Below are positions 55,535-64,000 of a DNA stretch of 64,000 nucleotides, piece after piece. Both the position numbers and the translations under genes were made by a program. The stretch is from Meghimatium bilineatum (Eukaryota; Mollusca; Gastropoda; Stylommatophora; Philomycidae). The notes beneath the pieces are model-generated. The model was not told where the DNA came from. It searched no databases and saw only the letters and a list, made by a program, of their open reading frames with translations. The stretch covers positions 5,874,513 through 5,938,512 of the forward strand of contig CM067307.1 in NCBI GenBank assembly GCA_034231615.1, given 5' to 3'. How positions within the stretch are numbered: the stretch's first letter is position 1; the number at the start of each line of letters is the position of its first letter.

Positions 55535-55900
55535 AAGTTTTCACTAGAGTCAATATTCCAAGCATTCATACAATACTGAAGTCTTCACTAGATCCAACAT
55601 TCCAAGCATTCATACAATACTGAAGTCGTACCTAGATCCAACGTTCCAAGCATTCATACAATACTGAAGTTTTCACTAGATCCAACATTCCAAGCATTCA
55701 TACAATACTGAAGTCTTCACTAGATCCAACATTCCAAGCATTCATACAATACTGAAGTCGTACCTAGATCAGAGATTCCAAGCATTCATACAATACTGAA
55801 GTCTTCACTAGATCCAACATTCCAAGCATTCATACAATACTGAAGTCTTCACAAGAGCCAACATTCCAAGCATTCATACAATACTGAAGTCTTCCCTAGA
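55535..55900. repeat. 45-bp tandem repeat, about 8 copies
   Basis: The unit is CATTCCAAGCATTCATACAA TACTGAAGTCTTCACTAGAT CCAA. Some units carry GTCGTACCTAGA instead. Confidence 0.95.
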
Positions 55901-55904
55901 CACC

Positions 55905-56275
55905 ACTGCTACAAGAGAGATCCAATGGGAGCTTGAGAATGTCCTGCTACAAGAGAGATCTAGTGGGAGTTTCAGAATGTCCTGCTACAAGAGAGATCCA
56001 GTGGGAGTTTCAGAATGTCCTGCTACAAGAGAGATCTAGTGGGAGCTTGAGAATGTCTTGCTACAAGAGAGATCTAGTGGGAGCTTGAGAATGTTCTGCT
56101 ACAAGAGAGATCCAGTGGGAGCTTGAGAATGTTCTGCTACAAGAGAGATCCAGTGGGAGCTTGAGAATGTTCTGCTACAAGAGAGATCCAGTGGGAGCTT
56201 GAGAATGTTCTGCTACAAGAGAGATCCAGTGGGAGCTTGAGAATGTCCTGCTGCAAGAGAGATCCAGCTGGAGCA
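55905..56275. repeat. 38-bp tandem repeat, about 10 copies
   Basis: The unit is CTGCTACAAGAGAGATCCAG TGGGAGCTTGAGAATGTT. Confidence 0.95.
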
Positions 56276-56299
56276 AAGTCGCGATGTCACGATGTTTCC

Positions 56300-56880
56300 T
56301 TCCTTTCATTTAAGCAATTTATCTCTTTTTTCTTTGTTGGTATTTCACTCTCCATATTTCATTCTTTATATTTCTCTCATATTTCACTCTCCATATTTCA
56401 TTTTCTATATTTCTCTCATATTTCACTCTCCATATGGCTCTATTTATAAATATTCCTTTTTTCAGATTTCAATCTCCATATTTCACTCTCCATTTTTCGA
56501 ATACTTCCCCCATACTTTTTCTCCATGTTTCTATTCTCTCTTTACATTTCTCTCTTATTTATAAATATTTCTTTTTTTTCATATTTCTCCCTCATTTTTC
56601 TCTCCCAATATTTCTATCTTCTTATTTCTCGCTCCGTATTTCTCTATACATTTCCTCTATATATTTCTCTCTACATATTTCTCTGTCCATATTTCTCTCT
56701 CCATATTTCTCTCTGTATTTCTTTCTTATTATTTCTGTCAACTTATTTCTCTCTCCGTTTGTCTCTTTCCATATTTCTGTACCTATATTTCTCCCTCCAC
56801 ATATCTCTCTCATTATTTCTCTCTCTGCTTCTCTCTACCTTTCTCTGTCGATATCTTTCACTCCATATCTTTTTCTCTCT
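56300..56880. repeat. Pyrimidine-rich TTTCTCTC / CATATTTC low-complexity tract
   Basis: Strand-asymmetric C/T sequence with CATATTTCTCTCTC units. Open frames full of Ile/Ser/Phe/Leu across it (to 57222) are composition artefacts. Confidence 0.9.
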
Positions 56881-57595
56881 TTATTCTCCCACACTATTTT
56901 ACGTTTTGTTTCTATCCTTATACATCCATTACTTCCTTCATTGCTCTTTCATTTTATTTTCTCTCTTTATTTCTTTATATTACTTATCTTGATTTGTGTG
57001 TTTGTGTGTGTGTTTCTATATTTCTCTCTCGTTCTCTATCATAATTATTTTCTACATTCACCCTTTCTTTTCCTGTTATCCCTTATTCCTCCCTTCATTC
57101 ATTCCCCAAACACGTCATTAGCATCTCTATTCCTGAAACTCCGTTTGTTTTTCAAACATCCCCAAACATTGTTGCACCATGTGCCGATATCCCCAACGAA
57201 CACACTCCTTGTATTTTCTTAGCAAATATGCAAATTTGACACCGCTTTCTCCCATTGAATTATGGTCACGTGGTATTTAATTAGTTAACAAATTATAAAA
57301 TATCCAACCAGTTCGCTCCTTCTCATTTTCTTCTTCAAGAAATGTTGACACAATATTGTTTCGTTGACTTGACCGCGATTTTAAAATAATTTTAAGGTTG
57401 TTTTTAATTTGCCGACGTCTGTTTTGGATGTTACTATAACTAGTTCTTTGAAACTATTAACTGTTATGTAAAATACAGCCATATCTGCCAATACTATCAT
57501 CTTCCCTTCCAACTGTGTTCCGCAAAGTTCATTTGGTTTGTCACGATTGTAGGTAATCCATCGAAAGCCCATATATTCTCAAGAATAGGTCTTGC
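56881..57595. other. No recognisable gene
   Basis: Continuing T-rich sequence, then unique sequence with no motif. Confidence 0.45.
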
Positions 57596-57599
57596 CTTG

Positions 57600-58460
57600 T
57601 TCTATCCGTGTGTGCCACTGGGCGTCCTGGGGAACTGCAGTCTTCTTTCTTTAGCTAACTGTGATGCCGCTGCCATAGTGCAGCCTTGGTGTTCTAGTAT
57701 TTCTCAGATGTCATCTATCCATCTTTGGATGGATCTATCCATCATCCATGTTTCTCTTTTCAGATGATCTTTTATTGAAGGCTATCGATGGAATGCGATC
57801 AGGTTCCATTCTGATTAAGTGGCCTAAACATTAGATCTTTTCTGTGTCTTTGTATTCTTTGGAGATCCGTTGCAGCCAACTTTCGTTGCAGTTATATTGG
57901 AGATCCGTTGCAGCCAACTTTCGTTGCGGAGACGACACTTGATGATGATGATCGATGGAATTCGATCCGGTTCCATTCTGATTAATTGTCCTAAACATTT
58001 GATCTTTTCTGTGTGTATGTATTCCTTGCACGATATTGTTTTCACCAGATTTCTTATTGTGTCATTGTTTATTCTGTCTATTTTTGTTACACCCAATGCA
58101 GTTTTCAGTCACTTCATGTCGCATACAGCGAGTTTGTGGTTATGTTTCTCTGTCAGGGTCCAGGTATGGCATTGGTAACACCGTGTTAGTATGAACACTG
58201 TGTTTATTAACGTTCTTTTGGAGATTATGTCAATGTTCTGGTGTTTCAGCAGTGGTGCTAATTGATATAAAACTGCGTTTGCTTTCTGACATCTTGTCTC
58301 TATTTCTCTATCTAGTCTCCCATCTTCTGAGAACACGCTGCTTAAATACTTAAATTACTTTACTTGGTTAAGTTTTGTGCTGTCTATGTAGATTTCTAGT
58401 GTGATTGATTTCTTCATATCACAGCACTTCTGATTTTGGTTTCTCAGTTCACATTTGATA
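57600..58460 (-). pseudogene. LINE RT thumb and tail, with internal duplication
   Basis: From the right, the minus strand reads KLNQVK, then FKYLSSVFSEDGRLDREIET RCQKANAV, then CHTWTLTEKHNHKLAV and CLGQLIRMEPDRIPS. These are YLGS, thumb and W-x-GH-type LINE blocks in order. The end segment occurs twice: GATCAGGTTCCATTCTGATTAA near 57797 and GATCCGGTTCCATTCTGATTAA near 57965. Between them is a plus-strand LINE end (57860-57945). All are decayed. Confidence 0.7.
57860..57945 (+). pseudogene. LINE 3' tail, duplicated, plus strand
   Basis: TGGAGATCCGTTGCAGCCAA CTTTCGTTGC occurs twice in tandem (period about 41). The second copy codes WRSVAANFRCGDDT and a stop in TGATGATGAT. It has the same ending as 26080-26290 and 47785-47910. 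Confidence 0.7.
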
Positions 58461-58624
58461 TTCCATACGTGGAGCAAGAAAAGGCGGTCCATCAAAAGAC
58501 AATATTTTCTCAAGAATGCTGTAAACATGCCCACTCCCTCCCCCTCCTGCTGCAATGATTCTTTCACAAATACAAGCCTATATTTTGTAAATAATATGTG
58601 AAAATCCTTTCGCTACAATAATAT

Positions 58625-58745
58625 TTCCATCAAATATGATAATGATAATAAGGATGTGGTGATGATGGTGATGATGTGGTGGTGGTAATGTTGACGATTA
58701 TGATTATGATGATGCGGTGGTAATGGTGGTGGTGGTGATGATAAA
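58625..58745. repeat. GATGATGGTG-type impure trinucleotide repeat
   Basis: Mixed GAT/GGT/AAT triplets, low complexity. Confidence 0.85.
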
Positions 58746-59114
58746 GTAATTCCTTTAGCTGCGAACAGGTAGCTCTTGACGGTCAATAGCCCTCCTGGCA
58801 AATGCACAGGACCTCTTCAGTTGAGTAACCGAGGTGACACCGGAACTTGTTGAAGACATATTGTCAGACAGGCATGGCTGTGTTTGGGGGGAGTGGGATA
58901 TACGAATTCATGTTTGGTTCCAGAAGTTAGGCAACGCAGTCTGGCAGTATCCCAGGATCACCAGGTCGTGCCAGGAGGATAGCATACACCTCTGAATCAA
59001 CTATTTCATAATCCTTCTCACAGACTTGTTGACCCATCTGCAGCGATAACACGTCTAGCATTTCCGTCCCCTATGAGTTTGCTATGAAAGGACACATGTG
59101 TAATTTCCTCTCGA

Positions 59115-59295
59115 TACATCGTTTAGTTCTCTATTGGAGTTATCAAGTTCTCTATTGGAGTTATCAAGTTCTCTATTGGAGTTATCAAGTTCTCTATTGG
59201 AGTTATCAAGTTTTCTATTGGAGTTATCAATTTCTCTATTGGAGTTATCAAGTTCTCTATTGGAGTTGTCAAGCTCACTACTGGAGTTATCTGAT
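59115..59295. repeat. 21-bp tandem repeat, about 8 copies
   Basis: The unit is TTCTCTATTGGAGTTATCAA G. A period of 7 codons keeps several frames open on both strands (for example LLELSSS, NSNRELD). Confidence 0.95.
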
Positions 59296-59404
59296 GGACG
59301 ACAACAGAAAGAAACAAAGACAAGATGATGTTCGTCCGTCGTGATCGACGATGACCAAAAACTCAACCATAATAATAATAACAATAAATAATAAAATAAT
59401 AAAG

Positions 59405-60223
59405 TTAATAGTGCGTTTTTAAATGACTAGCAAGTCCAATGCGCGCACAAAATGTTCTTTTACAGAATTGACAACAATAGAAGGTATCTGTGTGAGGTTG
59501 AGATGTTTTTTCTTTTCTACGTGTCCGCTTCTGTCTTGCAGTTTCTTGTCTGAATTCTTCTGCCGCTAGTGCTCCCGTTCTAATGCTGTAACGCCATGCT
59601 GTTCTATCCTGGGCGAGGCTCTCCCAAGCGCCTACGTCAATGTTAAGATGTTTCAAGGATGACTTGAGCGTGTCTTTGAAACGCTTTTTCTGTCCACCAG
59701 CTTTTCGAAATCTTGCCTTGAGTTCTCCATAATATATTTGTTTTGGCAAACGCGAGTTCTCCATACGCACAAGATGGCCTGCCCAGCGTGCCTGCGCCTT
59801 CATAAGTATTGTGTGGATGCTTATTGAGGTTGATTTTTCCAAGACCTCGTAGTCTGGTACTTTGTCCCACCAATGGATGTTTAGTAATTTACGTAGGCAG
59901 GTAAGATGGAAATGATTTAACTTTCTTGCATGTCTAGCATACACTGTCCACGTTTCGCAGGCGTATAGTAAGGTTGGTATAACAGCAGCATGATATACTT
60001 GTAGTTTGGTGGTTGTTCTTATACCTCTTCTGTCCCATACATTTTTGCGTAATCTGCCAAATACAGCACTAGCTTTTGCCAGTCTATTGTTAATTTCCAC
60101 ATCAATGTTGACATCGCGAGAGAGAGTGCTTCCAAGGTAAGTAAAATTGTCGACTACCTGCAGTTTTGCCTGATTGACGATGATGGAAGTAGCAGTATGT
60201 AAAGACAAGATATGGAATAACAC
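59405..60223 (-). pseudogene. LINE reverse transcriptase C-terminal third with terminal zinc finger
   Basis: An intact 272-codon minus frame without internal stops. It runs VDNFTYLGSTLSRDVNID, the thumb with LLYACETWTVYARHARKL, CLRKLL and DKVPD, then RWAGHLVRMENSRLPK, GGQKKRFKDTLKSSLK, WESLAQDRTAWR and a basic stretch (RQKRTRRKEK). It ends with one C2H2 finger, CCQFCKRTFCARIGLASHLK THY. This is the C-terminal region of a non-LTR retrotransposon polymerase family that is common in aquatic invertebrates and fish and often mis-annotated as a host gene. The RT palm and endonuclease are missing, so it is a 5'-truncated copy, recent enough to have kept its frame. Confidence 0.88.
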
Positions 60224-60360
60224 GTAGACATGATCCTTGAACCCTGAACTTGAACATTTAAGCTCCTCTTGCTATACGGTTGACAGCCTATCCACGGCCG
60301 ACGGTAGTATAGAAGACATGTTTGCAGAATTAATTACGCCGTCATTCGTTCATTTTCTTT

Positions 60361-60475
60361 ATTATCTCGTGTTTTCCGTTGGCCACTATATTTATACTTG
60401 GAATCGCATGTCAAAAGTAGCAATTGTGCTTCAAGTATATAAATAGTTACCAACGGAAATGACGACAATAATAAA
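60361..60475. mobile_element. Hairpin MITE-like element, copy 4
   Basis: CGTGTTTTCCGTTGGCCACT and ATATTTATACTTGGAATCGC pair with TCAAGTATATAAATAGTTAC plus CAACGGAAATGACG. It carries a compensated CCGTTGG/CCAACGG pair not present in the other copies. Confidence 0.8.
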
Positions 60476-60661
60476 AAAAACGTTACAAATGAATTATTTA
60501 TGTTGAAATGTTTTTATTTGAGAAGGTCGTGTCCATCCTCCAATTGTCATTAATCACCATCTGCGACATGCCTGAAAAGAAGGCAGCGACTCTATTTTTT
60601 GCCTCCAGGCAAATAAGTATGTACCCTGACGTTCCTGCTCATCTGTGCGCGTTGTCACTTT

Positions 60662-60850
60662 TTCTTCTTCAGCGGTTAATTCTCAAACTCCTGCTGAATT
60701 CTCTTGTAGCAGGACCATTGTCCTACTAGATTTCAAGCAGGATGTAGTCCAGAGAATGGAAATGCGTTGTTTCGCAGTTTTATTTGCGTCAATGGCCCGA
60801 CACATCCGTCTTCCGTGGAGTGCGCGTTGTCACTTGATATGTATATTCTT
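60662..60850 (-). repeat. Interspersed repeat family D, copy 4, with insertion
   Basis: TTCTTCTTCAGCGGTTAATT CTCAAACTCCTGC, then an insert-like GTAGCAGGACCATTGTCCTA, then GCAGGATGTAGTCCAGAGAA and CCGACACATCCGTC. Confidence 0.6.
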
Positions 60851-60919
60851 TGTTTGCTAAACAAAAGAATTATGTGATTTCTAGAAGAAAATTAAATCCG
60901 GCTTAATCAACAGGCTGGC

Positions 60920-61105
60920 TTCAGAAAGTGTAGATCAGCTGAAGACAAGATCACACTAATTTCCCAGGAAGTGTAGATCAGCTGAAGACAAGATCACACT
61001 AATTTCCCAGGAAGTGTAGATCAGCTGAAGACAAGATCACACTAATTTCCCAGGAAGTGTAGATCAGCTGAAGACAAGATCACACTAATTTCCCAGGAAG
61101 TGGAT
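60920..61105. repeat. 43-bp tandem repeat, 4 copies
   Basis: The unit is TAGATCAGCTGAAGACAAGA TCACACTAATTTCCCAGGAA GTG. Copies are near identical. Confidence 0.95.
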
Positions 61106-61424
61106 GTTGCATTACAAGAAAACATAGAATTGTGGTGGGGATAAGTATGGAAAACGTCTTTGATTGTGTGTGAAAAGAAGGACTCCGTAAATTACAGCAA
61201 AACAAAGTGGGTGGGTGCATGTACTCCTGGATAAATCATTGCCTGTACAAACGTAAGACAGCAGTGAAACTTGAAATGAAGCACAGCAGAGAGAAACTCT
61301 TCAAACATGGAACCATAGGAAGATTTGATCTATTTCCTACTTTACTCCTTATATTCATGAACAATGAACAAATCCTCTGAAATGCTGAAATGTATGCAGA
61401 AGATCTGGAAATATGGTGCAGTGA

Positions 61425-62405
61425 AGAGAGTGTGGTAATATGGTGCAGTGAATAGTTTGGCAATGTGGTGCAGTGAAGAGAGTGGGGCAGTATGGTGCAA
61501 TGAAGAGAGTGTGGTAGTATGGTGCAGTGAAGAGAGTGTGGTAATATGGTGCAGTGATTAGAGTGTGGGAATATGGTGCAGTGAAGAGAGAGTCACAATA
61601 TGGTGCAGTGAAGACAGTGTGGCAATATGGTGCAGTGAAAAGAATGTGACAATATGGTGCAGTTAAGAGAGTGTGATAATATGGTGCAATGAAGAGAGTG
61701 GGGCAGTATGGTGCATTGAAGAGAGTGTGGTAATATGGTGCAGCGAAGAGAGTGTGACAACATGGTGCAATGAAGAGAGTGGGGCAGTATGGTGCAGTGA
61801 AGAGAGTGTGGTAGTATGGTGCAGTGAAGAGAGTGTGGTAGTATGGTGCAGCGAAGAGAGTGTGGTAGTATGATGCAATGAAGAGAGTGTGACAATATTG
61901 TGCCGTGAAGAGAGTGTGACAATATGGTGCAGTGGAGAGAGTGTGACAATATGGTGCAGTGAAGAGAGTGTGACAATATGGTTCCGTGAAGATAGTGTGA
62001 CAATATGGTGCAGTGAAGAGAGTGTGACAATATGGTGCAGTGGAGAGAGTGTGACAATATGGTGCAGTGGAGAGAGTGTGACAATATGGTGCAGTGAAGA
62101 GAGTGTGACAATATTGTGCCGTGAAGAGAGTGTGACAATATGGTGCAGTGAAGAGAGTGTGACAATATGGTGCAGTGAAGAGAGTGTGACAATATGGTGC
62201 AGTGGAGAGAGTGTGACAATATGGTGCAGTGGAGAGAGTGTGACAATATGGTGCAGTGAAGAGAGTGTGACAATATGGTGCAGTGAAGAGAGTGTGACAA
62301 TATGGTGCAGTGAAGAGAGTGTGACAATATTGTGCCGTGAAGAGAGTGTGACAATATGGTGCAGTGAAGAGAGTATGGCAATATGGTGCTGTGAAGACAG
62401 TGTGG
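61425..62405. repeat. 27-bp minisatellite, about 36 copies
   Basis: The unit is GTGTGACAATATGGTGCAGT GAAGAGA. The right half (61890-62400) is homogeneous with TTGTGCCGTG variant units recurring (about 61897, 62113, 62332). The left half is more varied. A period of 9 codons keeps frames of 256-376 codons open on both strands. Confidence 0.97.
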
Positions 62406-62635
62406 ACACAACGAAAAATAAAGTTGCAAAAAACCACACAAGTGCACATACAAGAAATCATACATGTGCACATACAAGTGCACATACAAATTGGCCATGT
62501 CTATCAATGCCAAAAGAATACTACATAAACCATCTTTATCATGTCCACCAAACAAACAAGACGATTATTATGTTTCCTGGCTGTCTCTTCATACCCTTGC
62601 TTCCAGTGTTAAATATTTATTTCATATTGTTATCA

Positions 62636-63050
62636 CAACATAGAACAATTATAACATAGTACAATTATAACATAGTACAATTATAACATAGTACAATTAT
62701 AACATAGTACAATTATAACATAGTACAATTATATCATAGTACAATTACATTATAGTACAATCACATCATAGTACAATCATATCATAGTACAATCACATCA
62801 TAGTACAATCACACCATAGTACAATTACATTATAGTACAATCACATCATAGTACAATCATATCATAGTACAATCATAATCACATCATAGTACAATCATAT
62901 AGTACAATCACATCATAGTACAATCATATCTTAGTACAATCATAACATAGTACAATCACATCATAGTACAATCATATCATAGTATAATCACATCATAGTA
63001 CAATCATATAGTACAATCATATCATAGTACAATCATAACATAGTACAATA
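62636..63050. repeat. 16-bp minisatellite, about 26 copies
   Basis: The unit is CATAGTACAATTATAA, drifting to CATAGTACAATCACAT and CATATCATAGTACAAT. Confidence 0.95.
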
Positions 63051-63805
63051 AATTCGCTATAATATTGAGTAACCTCCTATCTACAACTAATTTATTATAT
63101 CGAATTGATGAATTTCACAATTTTTGACAAATAGCCAATGCCGAAATCATTTCTTGTTCCGGAATCTTCAAGTCGCTTCCATCACTTCACACGCAGGCAG
63201 CTTTGTGTTCAAACGATGAAGCATTGGATACCGTCCCGCTACCTCCCCACTGGCTATTTACACGGCACGCGCACAGCACGTGAGCACAAACATTCGGGAA
63301 ACATTGACACGGGCCAAGGGATTAAACTCTAGCTGTCTGCTCCTGGTTTTCCTCAGGGTGGTGTCACTTCACACAACGGATATTGCTTGCGATTCTAGGG
63401 CTCTTCGGCTGTTTCCGTCCAAGTTCGAGCAATTGTTTAATAACAAGGGATGTTCTGTGACCCTTCATCGGAGACACGGATCGGGTGAAACGTTAGACAC
63501 CCAAAGGTGACAATTAACTCGTCTGGGAGTGTTTAGAAGGTAGCAAGGCGAAGAAACAGAAGACAGACTAAATGATTAAACAACGGTCACTAAGGGGAAA
63601 ACAGATGAGTACGGATTTTGATGTGTCCATTAGAATAATCTTCATGGAACATGCATGGCTATCTTCATCCACATAATCATAAATGATGGTAGATGTGAAA
63701 CAAAAAGTTAAAAGAAGGGTAGGAATTGGTACAAATAATTTCAATGACTCGTGGAAAATATTGCATGCTTATTTAACACAGTTAACAACAGAGCTAAGCG
63801 GCAAA
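63051..63805. other. No recognisable gene
   Basis: Slightly GC-richer than its surroundings at 63160-63500. Open frames at 63138 and 63280 show no family. Confidence 0.5.
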
Positions 63806-63811
63806 CGGTAG

Positions 63812-63945
63812 CTGGACAGTAAACAAAATAGCTCAAGATAAGCTGGAAAATAAACAAAATAGCTCAAGATAAGCTGGAAAATAAACAAAATAGCTCAAGA
63901 TAAGCTGGAAAATAAACAAAATAGCTCAAGATAAGCTAAAGGCAA
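63812..63945. repeat. 31-bp tandem repeat, 4 copies
   Basis: The unit is AAACAAAATAGCTCAAGATA AGCTGGAAAAT. Confidence 0.95.
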
Positions 63946-64000
63946 CTCAGATGCAGTTTTTGAGAAGATGGATGAAAATTCCATGAACACTCAAGAAAAA

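Noticed and set aside
56434-57222. 262-codon hydrophobic frame resembling a membrane protein
   Set aside because: It lies in a C/T-rich low-complexity tract. Ile, Phe, Leu and Ser follow directly from that composition.
61355-62659. Frames of 256-376 codons with 9-residue repeats
   Set aside because: The 27-bp minisatellite is a multiple of three, so every frame lacking a stop in the unit stays open on both strands.

Overview
The window is 64 kb of AT-rich animal nuclear DNA, dominated by retroelement debris and by micro- and minisatellites. It contains one recognisable host-gene piece: a 199-bp exon on the minus strand (2064-2262) coding the first LIM domain of an LMX1-type LIM-homeodomain factor, with a polypyrimidine-AG acceptor and a GTGAGT donor. 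Interrupted coding, tRNA-derived SINEs, LINE 3' fragments and a Polinton-like polymerase all point to an invertebrate metazoan. A mollusc or other lophotrochozoan is my guess from the repeat style, with low certainty.

The outstanding object is a 12.9-kb near-perfect palindrome at 29401-42319. Two 6.45-kb arms face each other across a 17-nt loop (35853-35869). Each arm carries a protein-primed family-B DNA polymerase of Polinton/Maverick type, preceded by a C2H2 zinc-finger and an N-terminal domain. The coding stretch is broken by the same frame change and the same two in-frame stops in both arms. The palindrome is flanked by GATGTC on both sides (extendable to TGATGTCA), which reads as a target-site duplication, and the outer flanks are unrelated to each other. 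It therefore looks like one integrated unit, not a fold-back artefact. I see no integrase, packaging ATPase, protease or capsid gene in it.

Region by region: 0-3.3 kb holds a LINE remnant with a nested SINE, the LMX1 exon, a LINE tail and an AGT microsatellite. From 3.4 to 9 kb there are minisatellites, a hairpin MITE and a SINE. From 9 to 14.9 kb there are LINE RNase H and RT remnants, a large TTAG array grown from a LINE tail, and SINEs. From 16 to 29 kb minisatellites (28, 18, 25, 33 and 30 bp) alternate with LINE RT/tail fragments on both strands and two MITE copies. From 29.4 to 42.3 kb is the palindrome. From 42.3 to 50 kb there are LINE pieces, a fold-back element with CGAAACGTCG motifs, two SINE families (two copies with clear target duplications) and minisatellites. 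From 50 to 64 kb there are mostly tandem arrays, two copies of a LINE family with a C-terminal zinc finger, and a fourth MITE copy.

Nearly all long open frames outside the palindrome, the LINE at 59.4-60.2 kb and the LMX1 exon are by-products of tandem repeats whose period is a multiple of three. Repeat boundaries are by eye and approximate unless a motif coordinate is given.
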